A stretch of 64,000 nucleotides of DNA from Saccharospirillum sp. (GCA_022565595.1 JAIUML010000020.1:20829-84828), one strand, 5' to 3'. Shown: positions 9,361-18,648, counted from the first letter of the stretch. The notes: generated from the letters alone by a model not told the origin. Made by a program: numbers and translations.

Positions 9361-10014
9361 TTACTCGGCTGCCATCTCAGCCGCTATCTGCGTCAGGGCC
9401 TGTTTGAAGGTGTCGGCAGGCTGGCCGCCGGTGATGGCGTATTTGTTGTTGATGATGAAGGTGGGTACGGACTGTACGCCCAATTGCTGGTAGTGGGCCT
9501 CTTCGCCGCGAACCTCGTCTGCGTAAGCGTCGCTGGCCAGGATGTCGGCGGCTGCTTCAGCGTCCAGTCCGGCTTTTGCGGCAGCGGCTTTCAGCACGGC
9601 GGGGTCGTTTACGTTAGTGCGCTCGGTGAAATAGGCCTCGAACAGTGCCAGTTTCAGCGCCGTTTGCTGACCGCTGTCTTTGGCCCAGTTCAGCAGCCGG
9701 TGGCAGTTGAAGGTGTTCTGGGTTTTCATGTCATCGGTGAAGTTGAACTGGAAGCCCACCTGGTCGCCAGCACTGCTGATGCGTTTGCGGTTTTCTTCGC
9801 TTTGCTCATAACTCATGCCGTATTTCTGCATGATGTGCTCGCGCCAGTTTTCACCCTCCAACGGAGAATCCGGCCGCAGCTCAAAGGCGTGCCAGTTCAG
9901 CTCAACCGAGAGCTCGTCGGACAGCGCTTCCAATGCCTGCTCCAGGTTCTTATAGCCAATGACGCACCAGGGGCAGGCAACGTCCGAGACTATATCGATA
10001 TTCAGTTTTTGCAC
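9361..10014 (-). CDS. DsbA-family (FrnE-like) oxidoreductase
   Basis: A 217-residue thioredoxin-fold protein with a CPWC active site in DVACPWCVIGYKNL at residues ~11-20 and a cis-proline loop VQSVPTFIINNKY near 185. The long helical insertion (NTFNCHRLLNWA...EAYFTERTNVND) is characteristic of the FrnE/2-hydroxychromene-2-carboxylate isomerase-like DsbA branch. There is no signal peptide, so it is cytoplasmic and probably acts in redox stress rather than periplasmic disulfide formation. It lies 3 bp downstream of the flavoprotein gene on the same strand, so they form an operon. Confidence 0.9.
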   Translation of the reverse strand: MQKLNIDIVSDVACPWCVIGYKNLEQALEALSDELSVELNWHAFELRPDSPLEGENWREHIMQKYGMSYEQSEENRKRISSAGDQVGFQFNFTDDMKTQNTFNCHRLLNWAKDSGQQTALKLALFEAYFTERTNVNDPAVLKAAAAKAGLDAEAAADILASDAYADEVRGEEAHYQQLGVQSVPTFIINNKYAITGGQPADTFKQALTQIAAEMAAE

Positions 10015-10017
10015 GAC

Positions 10018-11001
10018 TTAACTCCAGGCCTGTTGTACAGCTTTTGATAATCGCATGGCACTCAGCCAGGCGTCTTCCAATCGGTCGCCAATGGTCCAGT
10101 CGCCAGCCAGGCCCAGGTTGTTCTCAGCATCCCATTGCTGAATTTCCGCATGGGCCGGGCCTGTGCGCGCATAGAGCCAACGGTGCTTGAAGCTGTCGAC
10201 CATGGGCGGCAGGTCCTTAGGCGCCAGCTTGCGCAGCATGGTCAGGCACTGTTGCTGCATCAGGTCTTCTCGAGCGTCCAGGTGGTTTGCAGTCCACTGC
10301 GCAGTGAAATGCATCACCCAGACTTCCGGCTCAGGTTCCCGGCCCGGCTTGCTGCTGTCTCGCGCTGCCCAACTGATCACGCCTTCTTTGGTGAAAACAC
10401 CGTCAAATTCGATGCCCGTAGGCTGCTCGAAAGCCATCGCCACGGCCCAGGTTGGCAGCATGGTGGTGCGGCGCAAGGGGACTTCCAGGCGCGAGCCCGA
10501 GGGCAAGAGGGCCAGGCTCTGGGCCAGAGGCGCCGTCAGCAGAATGGCATCAAACAAGCCGTATTGCTCGCCAGAGTCGTCCCAGAGGCGCCATTGATTC
10601 TCGACCCGTTCAAGCCGGTCAATGCGCGTTTTGGTGTAGAGGTCGATGCCCTCGCTCATGCCATGTACCATGGCATTCATGGTGGGAGAGCCTACATAGC
10701 GGGCCTGATCATCAGGTGATTCAACAGCTTCACCCCGTTCAATAACCCCCAGTTTGGGTTGCCAGTGACTCACCCAGCCTTGTTCCAGCCAGTGTTGCAC
10801 CTCTGTTTCGAACGCAGCGTCTCGCACGGTGAAATATTGGGCACCGTGATCGGCCTGCCAGCCTTCCCGCCGACGCGTCGCCAGGCGGCCACCACGGCCG
10901 CGGCTTTTCTCGAAAATCTGACAGCGGTGCCCGGCTCTTTGCAGCTCCCTGGCCAGGGTAATACCTGACAAACCGGCACCCACTACCGCAAAAATTGCCA
11001 T
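10018..11001 (-). CDS. Renalase-like FAD-dependent amine oxidoreductase
   Basis: A 327-residue protein with an N-terminal Rossmann FAD motif, VVGAGLSGITLARELQ, followed by EKSRGRGGRLATRR and DHGAQYFTVRD, a combination typical of bacterial renalase-like NAD(P)/FAD oxidoreductases. The C-terminal NNLGLAGDW...EDAWLSAMRLSKAV is the second FAD-contact motif. Length normal. It is upstream of and almost touching the DsbA-like gene, and divergent from ribA, which makes flavin precursor; the link is suggestive only. Exact substrate unknown (bacterial renalases oxidise isomeric dihydro-nicotinamides). Confidence 0.87.
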   Translation of the reverse strand: MAIFAVVGAGLSGITLARELQRAGHRCQIFEKSRGRGGRLATRRREGWQADHGAQYFTVRDAAFETEVQHWLEQGWVSHWQPKLGVIERGEAVESPDDQARYVGSPTMNAMVHGMSEGIDLYTKTRIDRLERVENQWRLWDDSGEQYGLFDAILLTAPLAQSLALLPSGSRLEVPLRRTTMLPTWAVAMAFEQPTGIEFDGVFTKEGVISWAARDSSKPGREPEPEVWVMHFTAQWTANHLDAREDLMQQQCLTMLRKLAPKDLPPMVDSFKHRWLYARTGPAHAEIQQWDAENNLGLAGDWTIGDRLEDAWLSAMRLSKAVQQAWS

Positions 11002-11224
11002 CTGCGTTTACCTCCAGGTGAATGTTGCACAATGATCGATGTCGATGACCTATACTCTACTCTTTAGCGTAAGACTTGCCAGCCACAACAGCGATGTCGG
11101 CGGACACTCTGGTTGCCAAATCAGGACGATGCCACCAGAATACTGCTTTGGCCCCGCTATGGATCACCTTTTAATTTGCCACGGCGACCCTATTTAAAGG
11201 GCTGCAATTCGACCCGGGAACACC

Positions 11225-11842
11225 ATGACCGTCACTCAACGCGCCAGCGTCGCCATACCACTGGGCGAACAAGCCAAGCCAACCCGCTTTGTCAGCTTCG
11301 ATCACCTGCACGATGGCAAGGAACACATCGCCATACTCTATGGTGAACCGGAAAAAGAAGAAGCGCCACTGGTGCGCCTGCACAGTGAATGCCTGACCGG
11401 GGATGTGTTTGGCTCGCAGCGCTGCGACTGCGGCGAACAACTGCATGAGGCACAACGGCTGCTGGCCGATCAGGGTGGGGTTCTGCTCTACTTGCGTCAG
11501 GAAGGCCGAGGCATCGGTTTGTACAACAAGCTCGATGCCTATGCCCTTCAGGATAAAGGGATCGATACCTATACCGCCAACGAAATGCTCGGTTTTGGCC
11601 ACGACCTGCGCGACTTTCGACCGGCGGCGGAAATGCTGCAGTCTCTGGGTATTCTGTCCATCCGTTTGTTGTCCAACAACCCACACAAGGCCTCTCAGTT
11701 GGAGGAGTTCGGCATAACAGTGGTCGACCGCATCGATACTGGTGTCTATATCAATCGGCACAATGCTGCCTACTTGAAAGCCAAGGTGGATCAGCAGGCG
11801 CATTCCATTCTGCTCGATCAGGATCACGAACCAGGGCAATGA
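11225..11842 (+). CDS. ribA: GTP cyclohydrolase II
   Basis: A 205-residue stand-alone RibA, the first committed enzyme of riboflavin synthesis (GTP to 2,5-diamino-6-ribosylamino-pyrimidinone phosphate, formate and pyrophosphate). The zinc site CLTGDVFGSQRCDCG (residues ~57-71) is complete, LRQEGRGIGLYNKLDAYALQD carries the catalytic region and RLLSNNPHKASQLEEFGI the GTP-binding end. Length is standard for monofunctional RibA. Its stop overlaps the ATG of the DUF2256 gene (ATGA). The 223-bp region upstream, shared with the divergent flavoprotein gene, shows no recognisable FMN riboswitch. Confidence 0.95.
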   Translation: MTVTQRASVAIPLGEQAKPTRFVSFDHLHDGKEHIAILYGEPEKEEAPLVRLHSECLTGDVFGSQRCDCGEQLHEAQRLLADQGGVLLYLRQEGRGIGLYNKLDAYALQDKGIDTYTANEMLGFGHDLRDFRPAAEMLQSLGILSIRLLSNNPHKASQLEEFGITVVDRIDTGVYINRHNAAYLKAKVDQQAHSILLDQDHEPGQ

Positions 11843-11991
11843 AGCAGCAACGCAAGGCCGACCTGCCCAGCAAGCTTTGCCCGGTCTGTCAGCGGCCTTT
11901 TGTCTGGCGCAAAAAATGGGCGAGTTGCTGGGATGAAGTGCGTTACTGTAGCGAACGTTGCCGTCGACAGCGCAAGGCTTCAGAGCCCTGA
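11839..11991 (+). CDS. DUF2256 small zinc-finger protein
   Basis: A 50-residue gene starting MKQQRKADLPSKLCPVCQ. Four cysteines (CPVC, C and YCSERCRRQRK) around WRKKWASCWDEVRYC give the compact treble-clef-like pattern of the DUF2256 family. Its ATG overlaps the ribA stop codon by 4 bp, so it is translationally coupled. In many genomes DUF2256 genes sit next to photolyase/cryptochrome or flavin genes, which fits here (a photolyase lies 2.3 kb downstream). Biochemical function unknown. Confidence 0.85.
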   Translation: MKQQRKADLPSKLCPVCQRPFVWRKKWASCWDEVRYCSERCRRQRKASEP

Positions 11992-12136
11992 TTATTGGCA
12001 TCCGATAAAACAATGACCCAGCCAAAACCGCCCATTCATCCTTCTCGTCAACAATAAAAGCCATGCTTGAAGGGTGTTGGTGACAGCTGCGCCAGGCCTG
12101 TTATGCTGCAAGCCGTGCCAACAAAAGGTAAATGTC

Positions 12137-13039
12137 ATGCAGTACCTCGAAGAGCTGATCGACACACCGGATGGTCATGCCATTCCGGTCAAGGCCTGGC
12201 GCCCGCGTGAGCCAGAGGCTATCCTGGTCATTGCCCATGGCATGGCCGAGCATGCCAGCCGCTACGCGCCGCTGGCCGAATGGCTGACCGAACAAGGCGT
12301 GGCTGTGGTAGCGCTGGAGCAACGTGGCCATTCCGACCACTGCCCGGAAGAAGACCTGGGCCACTACGCCGATGAAGACGGCTGGAACAAGGTACTCAGC
12401 GACCTCAAGCAGGTGGTCGATTTTGCCAGAGAACTGGAGCCGGACTGCCCGGTGACTCTGTTCGGCCACAGCATGGGCTCCTTTATCGCTCAGGCCTGGA
12501 TACAGCGTTACGGCGCCAATATCGACAATCTGATGCTATGTGCGACGAACCGCATCAATCCGCTCGAATTGAAAGTGTCCAAAGCTCTGGTGGACAGCAT
12601 CAAGCTATTGCGAGGACGCCGTCATGTCAGTCGAACCATCGAGGCCATGACTTTTGGCAAGTTCAACAAGGCCTTCAAACCCACTCGCACCAGCCATGAT
12701 TGGCTCAGCCGTGATGCCGCCCAGGTCGATGAATACCTGGCCGATCCCTATTGCGGTTTCGGCTGTACGACCGGCCTGTGGAGTGACTTTCTCGGTGGCT
12801 TGTTGAGTATCGACCCAACCACCCGGCGCAAGGATTTACCGGTCCACATCCTGTCCGGCACCGCCGACCCGGTCGGGGAAAAGGGCTATGGCATTGGCAA
12901 ACACATTGCTGCCCTGAAGGCCGCCGGCGTGAAGCTGGCCAGCGTGCAACTCTATGAAGGCGCTCGCCATGAGCTGGTCAACGAAACCAATGCCCGTGAA
13001 GTCTGGCAGCACATCAACCATTGCCTGGTCCGATGTTAA
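12137..13039 (+). CDS. Alpha/beta hydrolase (lysophospholipase/monoacylglycerol lipase type)
   Basis: A 300-residue serine hydrolase. ILVIAHGMAEHASRYAPLAEWL is the oxyanion/HG region, VVALEQRGHSDH the following loop, and GHSMGS (Ser112) the nucleophile elbow; the acid is probably in LSGTADPVG and the His in EGARHELVNE. This arrangement matches the PldB/monoglyceride-lipase group. No signal peptide, so cytoplasmic. ATG 12137 was chosen because the frame's earlier start would add a non-homologous Cys-rich stretch. 33 bp before the aminotransferase start. Confidence 0.87.
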   Translation: MQYLEELIDTPDGHAIPVKAWRPREPEAILVIAHGMAEHASRYAPLAEWLTEQGVAVVALEQRGHSDHCPEEDLGHYADEDGWNKVLSDLKQVVDFARELEPDCPVTLFGHSMGSFIAQAWIQRYGANIDNLMLCATNRINPLELKVSKALVDSIKLLRGRRHVSRTIEAMTFGKFNKAFKPTRTSHDWLSRDAAQVDEYLADPYCGFGCTTGLWSDFLGGLLSIDPTTRRKDLPVHILSGTADPVGEKGYGIGKHIAALKAAGVKLASVQLYEGARHELVNETNAREVWQHINHCLVRC

Positions 13040-13072
13040 TCGGTGACTTTACACTCATCCACAGGAGTAACC

Positions 13073-14251
13073 ATGCCCATAAGCAGTTTCCAGCCCCCGG
13101 TGCGCACCCTGATGGGTCCTGGCCCGTCCGATGTGCACCCCCGTATTCTCAGCGCCCTGGCACGCCCGACCATCGGCCACCTCGACCCGACCTTTGTCGG
13201 CATGATGGACGAAGTCAAAACCCTGCTGCAATACGCCTTCCAGACCCAGAATGCCCTGACTATACCGGTATCCGCACCCGGTTCGGCCGGTATGGAAGCC
13301 TGCTTTGCCAACCTGGTGGAGCCGGGCGATAGCGTCATTGTTTGCCAGAACGGCGTCTTTGGCGGCCGCATGAAAGAGAATGTGGAGCGCATGGGTGGCA
13401 TCGCCATCATGGTGCAGGATGACTGGGGCCAGGCGGTGGATCCGAACAAGGTCGAGGCGGCGCTCAAGGCGCACCCGGAAGCAAAGATTCTTGCTTTTGT
13501 GCACGCCGAAACCTCGACCGGTGCCCGCTCGGATGCCAAGACCCTCTGCGCCCTGGCGCATCAGTACGATTGTCTGGCGCTGGTCGATGCCGTGACGTCT
13601 TTGGGTGGCATTGAATTGCGGGTCGACGACTGGGGTATCGATGCCATCTACTCCGGTTCGCAAAAGTGCTTGTCCTGCACGCCGGGTATTTCGCCGGTCA
13701 GCTTCAGCGAGCGCGCAACCGAAGTCATCAAAAACCGCAAGTCACCGGTACAGAGCTGGTTTCTCGATATGAACCTGGTCATGGGCTATTGGGGCGGCGA
13801 CAGCAAACGCGCCTATCACCACACAGCGCCGGTTAATGCCATGTACGCACTGCACGAAGCCCTGGTCATGCTGCAGGACGAAGGCCTCGAGAATGCCTGG
13901 CGGCGTCATGCAAAGCAGCACAGGGCTTTGCGCGCTGGAATCGAAGCCATGGGTCTGGGTTTTGTCGTGCCCGAAGCCAATCGGCTGCCGCAATTGAACA
14001 GCGTCACCATTCCCGAAGGGGTCGACGATGCCGCTGTGCGAGCCCAGTTGTTGAACGATTTCAACCTGGAGATCGGTGCTGGCCTTGGGGTGCTCGCGGG
14101 CAAAGTCTGGCGCATCGGTCTAATGGGCCATGCTGCTCGCGCCGAGAATATTCTGCTCTGTTTGAGTGCACTGGAAGCGGTACTCGGTGATCATGTGACT
14201 CAGGGTGTCGCGGTCGCGGCTGCCCAGTCAGAGCTGACTGGCAAGATTTAA
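13073..14251 (+). CDS. Class V aminotransferase (alanine/serine-glyoxylate type)
   Basis: A 392-residue PLP enzyme. RTLMGPGPSDVHPRILSALARPTIGHLDP is the signature N-terminus of alanine-glyoxylate/serine-glyoxylate/serine-pyruvate aminotransferases. APGSAGMEACFANL contacts the cofactor phosphate, LVDAVTSLGG the PLP ring Asp, and SGSQKCLSCTPG holds the Schiff-base lysine. ATG 13073 has an AGGAG ribosome site about seven bases upstream. Likely role in glyoxylate/glycine-serine metabolism; the amino donor cannot be read from sequence. Follows the lipase on the same strand, possibly as one operon. Confidence 0.9.
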   Translation: MPISSFQPPVRTLMGPGPSDVHPRILSALARPTIGHLDPTFVGMMDEVKTLLQYAFQTQNALTIPVSAPGSAGMEACFANLVEPGDSVIVCQNGVFGGRMKENVERMGGIAIMVQDDWGQAVDPNKVEAALKAHPEAKILAFVHAETSTGARSDAKTLCALAHQYDCLALVDAVTSLGGIELRVDDWGIDAIYSGSQKCLSCTPGISPVSFSERATEVIKNRKSPVQSWFLDMNLVMGYWGGDSKRAYHHTAPVNAMYALHEALVMLQDEGLENAWRRHAKQHRALRAGIEAMGLGFVVPEANRLPQLNSVTIPEGVDDAAVRAQLLNDFNLEIGAGLGVLAGKVWRIGLMGHAARAENILLCLSALEAVLGDHVTQGVAVAAAQSELTGKI

Positions 14252-14305
14252 GACATCCTTTTCAGGCATGGAGGCGTATCTCTGGTGTGACCGGAGACTA
14301 CGCCT

Positions 14306-15544
14306 ATGCCCACTACCCTCGTACTGCTCGACCGCGCCTTGCGCCTGGACGATAACCCTACCCTGAATGCAGCCAGGCATGCCGGTCAGCCGCTGATTGT
14401 GCTGGTCGACACACCGGCCAGACCTCCCTGGTTGGCCCGTCATCTGCCGATGAACATGGCCTCGAATCAACCTGCTTTGGCGCGCACCAGGGCGTGGCAG
14501 GCGTTGGCAGCCGATTTGGCACGGTTCAATGTACCTGTCTGGCAAATGGGCCTGGCAAGCGCAGAGCAATGGCAAGCGTTGATCGAGCAAAGTGATGCCA
14601 ACCAGATTTTTGCTCCGGCTCACGCTGACCCTGATCAGCAGCGTCTGTTGGCGAGCCTCTCCATAGCGTCCGTCTGCTGTGGTGACAACCATCTGCTCAG
14701 TCGGCAACAACATCAGACGTTGCCGGCAAAACTTCTGGGGCGTTTCACGCCTTTCTATCATGCGGTGAAGCATTGGCCAACGCAGTCTCTGGAAGCATCG
14801 CCACAGTATTGGGTGCAGGCTGCCATGGGCCAAGCCGATGCCGCCACACTCATTGATGCCGAGACCAAAGTCCTGTCTTCAGTCAAGTTACCAGTGACCC
14901 CTGAAGAGACAGAGGAATGGCTCGAACGTTACCTTTGGCAGCAACAGGCTGTTCTGCATTACAAGTCGACACGCAACGACCTGATGGGGGACTACAGCAG
15001 CAGCCGACTCAGCGCCGCCCTGGCCATGGGTACCTTCTCGGTGAGGCGATTGAACGAGCACTTGCAGCGTTTTGAACACAGTATGCAAAGCAATGCATCG
15101 ACCGCCGCTTTGCGTTACGAATGGTATTGGCGCGAGTATTTTCAGTGGTTGGGAGGTCGCCTCGGTGACACACTCTACCAGGCGCCAGTACCAGTGTTGA
15201 CCGAAGAACAGCAAGACCGGCTGCACCGCTGGTGCAAGGCTCAAAGTGGCGTGGCCATTGTCGACGCGGCCATGACCGAACTGCAACAGACCGGTTTTCT
15301 CAGCAACAGAGCGCGGCAACTGGCGGCTTCCTGCCTGGTGCATGACCTGGCGGTACCCTGGCAGTACGGCGCCGCCTGGTTTGAGCACAACCTGATCGAC
15401 TTCGACCCGAACAGCAATACCGGAAACTGGGCGTACATTGCCGGTGGCAATGCCGTTTCCAATAAACCTCATGCCTTTGATCTTAACTGGCAGGCCGAGC
15501 GCTACGACGCGAATTCACAATACAGGCGTTTCTGGTTGAGCTAA
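14306..15544 (+). CDS. Photolyase/cryptochrome family protein (CRY-DASH-like)
   Basis: A 412-residue protein with the N-terminal alpha/beta photolyase domain (LVLLDRALRLDDNPTL) and the C-terminal FAD domain (STAALRYEWYWREYFQWLGGR, GFLSNRARQLAASCLVHDLAVPW, FEHNLIDFDPNSNTGNWAYIAGG). The last block carries the conserved Asn/Asp/Trp FAD and electron-transfer residues. The WREYFQW and NRARQ...SCLVHDL forms resemble the CRY-DASH branch more than class I CPD photolyases. It is short for the family (usually 430-500), mainly in the linker. Predicted blue-light DNA repair of UV dimers, possibly single-strand-preferring. A DUF2256 gene and ribA lie upstream on the same strand. Confidence 0.88.
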   Translation: MPTTLVLLDRALRLDDNPTLNAARHAGQPLIVLVDTPARPPWLARHLPMNMASNQPALARTRAWQALAADLARFNVPVWQMGLASAEQWQALIEQSDANQIFAPAHADPDQQRLLASLSIASVCCGDNHLLSRQQHQTLPAKLLGRFTPFYHAVKHWPTQSLEASPQYWVQAAMGQADAATLIDAETKVLSSVKLPVTPEETEEWLERYLWQQQAVLHYKSTRNDLMGDYSSSRLSAALAMGTFSVRRLNEHLQRFEHSMQSNASTAALRYEWYWREYFQWLGGRLGDTLYQAPVPVLTEEQQDRLHRWCKAQSGVAIVDAAMTELQQTGFLSNRARQLAASCLVHDLAVPWQYGAAWFEHNLIDFDPNSNTGNWAYIAGGNAVSNKPHAFDLNWQAERYDANSQYRRFWLS

Positions 15545-15562
15545 GAAGGGCTCCTGATCAAG

Positions 15563-15775
15563 GTGGAAGGTGAGTTCAATAGCGATGGCATTGTGGTTGC
15601 CGAAGAAATTGAACTGCGCGAGACCGATACCGAACTGGAGGGCAAGGTCTCGGAAGTCAATGATGCCAAGCCAAGCCTGAATGTCGGCGGTGTACGAGTT
15701 GTGGTCAGCAATTCGACTTACCGGGTGAAGCCGACTAAAATCGGTCCCGACCTGTCAACGCAAAGAATGGAATAA
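15563..15775 (+). pseudogene. Fragment of a DUF5666-like protein
   Basis: A 70-codon open frame (from GTG 15563, open back to the photolyase stop) reading VEGEFNSDGIVVAEEIELRE, then LEGKVSEVNDAKPSLNVGGVRVVV. This looks like the repeated DUF5666 beta-strand unit, but complete DUF5666 proteins have a signal peptide and several units, all missing here. It begins 18 bp after the photolyase stop in the same frame, and its TAA overlaps the ATG of the next gene (TAATG). I read it as the tail of a deleted gene that now supplies a coupled leader. A genuine small protein cannot be excluded. Confidence 0.5.
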
Positions 15776-18648
15776 TGACGTTGCTTAATACCCCGGGACG
15801 GTATCTATCGGGGCTTTTTCTGGCCTTTTTCCTGGCCACAACCAGCCTGGCTCTAACCCAACACCTGCCCAACGAAGAATGGCAAAAACTGGATGGCGAT
15901 CTGGTCTCGGTGATGTTTCCTCAGGGGGCGGAAGCCGAGGCCCGGCGTATTGCCGCCTATCTGGATGCCTACTTGCCGGCCATGGATGCCACCCTTGATG
16001 CTGGCCCACTGTGGAAACCCTTTCCTGTTGTACTCTCTGCCAGCAGCCACGAATCGAATGGCTATGTTGGTCTGGCCCCGAGACGATCCTACTTCTACAA
16101 CCGGCCCAGCAGTTTCTCTGGCAGTGAATGGTTGCGTGTGTTGGCCATCCATGAAGGGCGCCATATTCAGCAGTTTTCTGTCAGTCGCAACTCACCTGTG
16201 GGTGCCACATTATACGTTTTGCTGGGTGAACTGGGCCCGGGCTTTCTGATTGTTGCTCTCTACCCCGACTGGTTTCTGGAGGGCGATGCCGTATTGGAAG
16301 AAACTCTCTGGACCCGGGGTGGCCGCGGTAGAATGGCGTCGTTCAGCCTGATGCGGCGCACCCATGAACTCAGCGGCCAGCGCGACAACTACTATCGGGC
16401 CTATCTCGGGACTGGCCGTGATGCCATGCCCTTTGTCAGCCATTACGATCTGGGCTATTTCCTGGTCACCTATTTCCGCAGACATTATGGAAACGACTTT
16501 TTTGCCGAAGTATTGGCAAATACCGGGAATTCATTGAACTGGCGTTTCAGTCGACAGATTTTGCATCGCACCGGCATCCCGCTTACCGACCATTACCAGC
16601 TTGCCATGGATGAACTCAATGCGCTTTGGCAAGCACAGCAGGACAGCATCAGCCTGACTACCGATCTCGAGGACCTTCCGATCCCGGAGGCGGATGGTTG
16701 GCTCGGCGTCTACCCACTGGGCTATGCGGGCAATCAACTGCTGACCTTGACGGCGGGTGTCCGCCAGGCGCCGGGTTTGGCCTGGCTGGATCAGGAAGGT
16801 TATCGGTTCAAGACTAATGCGCCCATGGATCTGGTTCGCTCCTACGTAACCGCTATCAAGGAGCGCAACTACAGCCTGGGTGGTGATCGCCTGTGCTGGG
16901 TGCGCGAGCAGGCACATCCGCGTTTTGCTCTGGCGTCCTTTGGCAACCTTCAATGTCAGGATCTGACCTCGGGTAAGGTCACCACCTTGAGTCGTCAGGA
17001 GAAGTATCTCAGTGTGGCTGTCAGCCCGGATGGCAACCAACTGGCGGCGCTGTCGTTCAGTCAGGATCGGCAGGTTGCTTTGCATCTCCTCAATGACCAG
17101 GGCGACCAGATGGCGCAATGGTCATTGCCTTACAACAGCTACCCCTTTGATCCGAGTATCGATGCCAGTGGTAAACGCCTGGTCTATTCCCGCCTGACCG
17201 AAGCCGGCTTTTCATTGCACGAGTTCGATCTGGTGAGTGGTGAAGAGCACACCCTTATTGCCCCGACCCATGCCGAGGCCATTCGCGGGCCTGTTTATGC
17301 CGACCGCTGGATCGCCTACAGCAGCGACTACAGCGGTATCGACCAGATCTGGCTGCTGGATCGCAGTAGCGGCGAACGTTTTCTGGCTGTGCAAAGGCCC
17401 TATGGCGCCTATTTCCCGGTCTACGATGCCGAGCAGAATCGACTGGTGTTCAGCGACTACGGCCCAGAGGGTGAGCGCTTGCGCGCTTACCGCTTGCCGG
17501 AACAGGGCCAGAACGACGACTGGCAAGCCCTGGCGGATGTCACCGTGCATCCTGTGCATTATTTTGAACCCTTGTTGAACGATTCCCATACAGCACTCGC
17601 CAGCCTGAGTGATACGGAACTTTCCGGTGATCGCTATGACGTCAGCGACCTGGGCTGGGCTGAGTGGGGGGTCAGGCCTTATTCCTGGGGTGCAATGGCA
17701 GCAGGCGAAGGGATTGCCGGCACCGTCTATATGACTAATGTGCTGGATACCCTGAGCCTGGGCCTTTACGCCGACCATGATTTCACGCTGGACGCGTCCA
17801 GTATCGTTGTTGATCTGGAATACCGGCGCTGGTTTCCAGTGCTGGGGCTGGAACTGGGCAGCAAGACCAATCAGCAGCTCGACAACGGCGAGATCAGCCT
17901 GGCCTGGCGGCAAAATCAGGTGCAGGCAAGCATTGGCCTGCCACTGGCGTGGCGCAGTGATTACCGCCAGCACGAGCTGCTATTGCACACAGGGCTGGGC
18001 TGGAATGAACAACGCTCCTTGATCGGCAACCTGACGGATGATGAGGCGGCTGATGCACTGTCGCTCTATAGTTTCGGCCTGACTTATGCGCAGGGAGCAA
18101 GAGGCGCTTTCTGGGATGAAAGGCTGCGTCGTTTCTGGCAAACCGAATGGCAATGGCAAGGCACCTTGCCGCAGATCGAACAACCGGACTGGTCGAGACT
18201 GACAGGCCAGGGCCAGTGGGGGCTGCCCGGTCTGGCCGCAAATCACGCCGCTCGGTTGAGCCTGTCGGGAGAGCATCAGAGGGGCAGTGAAGCCGCCGTC
18301 TATCGAGCTTCCGACTTGCCCGGCGCACGCGGCTATCAAGAACCCCTCACCCGGGAAATCGGCGCTACCCTGGCACTGGATTACAGGATGCCGCTGCTGA
18401 ATCTGGATCAGCCTCTGACTTCGGCGATTTACCTGAAACGTCTGTCACTGGGGTTCAGTGCCGATACCGAATGGGCAAGAAGGCAAGGGCGGGAGCGCCA
18501 GCGCAGTTCGATCGGCACGACTGTTTTTATGCCCGCCAACCTGTTGAGCAATCGGTCCCTGGTGGTTGAGCCCAGGGCCAGCCTTTACTACTTGCCGGAA
18601 AGCGAGCGCTACAGCGCTCAGCTCAGCTTCGTGTTATCCGGTTTTTGA
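15775..18648 (+). CDS. Exported HExxH metalloprotease-like protein with propeller and C-terminal barrel
   Basis: A 957-residue protein with an N-terminal signal (RYLSGLFLAFFLATTSLALT). Residues ~40-300 form a zinc-peptidase-like domain with H126-E127-G-R-H130 (AIHEGRHIQQ) and a downstream EGDAVLEE that could give the third (gluzincin-type) ligand. Residues ~310-620 contain propeller-like repeats (VAVSPDGNQLAALSF, IDASGKRLVYSRL, DRWIAYSSDYSGIDQIWLL). The last ~300 residues look like an outer-membrane beta-barrel (alternating aromatic strands, TSAIYLKRLSLGFSADTEW) ending in a C-terminal Phe. Predicted surface or outer-membrane protein. Start overlaps the stop of the upstream fragment. Activity and substrate unknown. 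Confidence 0.8.
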   Translation: MTLLNTPGRYLSGLFLAFFLATTSLALTQHLPNEEWQKLDGDLVSVMFPQGAEAEARRIAAYLDAYLPAMDATLDAGPLWKPFPVVLSASSHESNGYVGLAPRRSYFYNRPSSFSGSEWLRVLAIHEGRHIQQFSVSRNSPVGATLYVLLGELGPGFLIVALYPDWFLEGDAVLEETLWTRGGRGRMASFSLMRRTHELSGQRDNYYRAYLGTGRDAMPFVSHYDLGYFLVTYFRRHYGNDFFAEVLANTGNSLNWRFSRQILHRTGIPLTDHYQLAMDELNALWQAQQDSISLTTDLEDLPIPEADGWLGVYPLGYAGNQLLTLTAGVRQAPGLAWLDQEGYRFKTNAPMDLVRSYVTAIKERNYSLGGDRLCWVREQAHPRFALASFGNLQCQDLTSGKVTTLSRQEKYLSVAVSPDGNQLAALSFSQDRQVALHLLNDQGDQMAQWSLPYNSYPFDPSIDASGKRLVYSRLTEAGFSLHEFDLVSGEEHTLIAPTHAEAIRGPVYADRWIAYSSDYSGIDQIWLLDRSSGERFLAVQRPYGAYFPVYDAEQNRLVFSDYGPEGERLRAYRLPEQGQNDDWQALADVTVHPVHYFEPLLNDSHTALASLSDTELSGDRYDVSDLGWAEWGVRPYSWGAMAAGEGIAGTVYMTNVLDTLSLGLYADHDFTLDASSIVVDLEYRRWFPVLGLELGSKTNQQLDNGEISLAWRQNQVQASIGLPLAWRSDYRQHELLLHTGLGWNEQRSLIGNLTDDEAADALSLYSFGLTYAQGARGAFWDERLRRFWQTEWQWQGTLPQIEQPDWSRLTGQGQWGLPGLAANHAARLSLSGEHQRGSEAAVYRASDLPGARGYQEPLTREIGATLALDYRMPLLNLDQPLTSAIYLKRLSLGFSADTEWARRQGRERQRSSIGTTVFMPANLLSNRSLVVEPRASLYYLPESERYSAQLSFVLSGF

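Noticed and set aside
11002..11224. FMN riboswitch upstream of ribA
   Set aside because: None of the conserved RFN-element segments are present.
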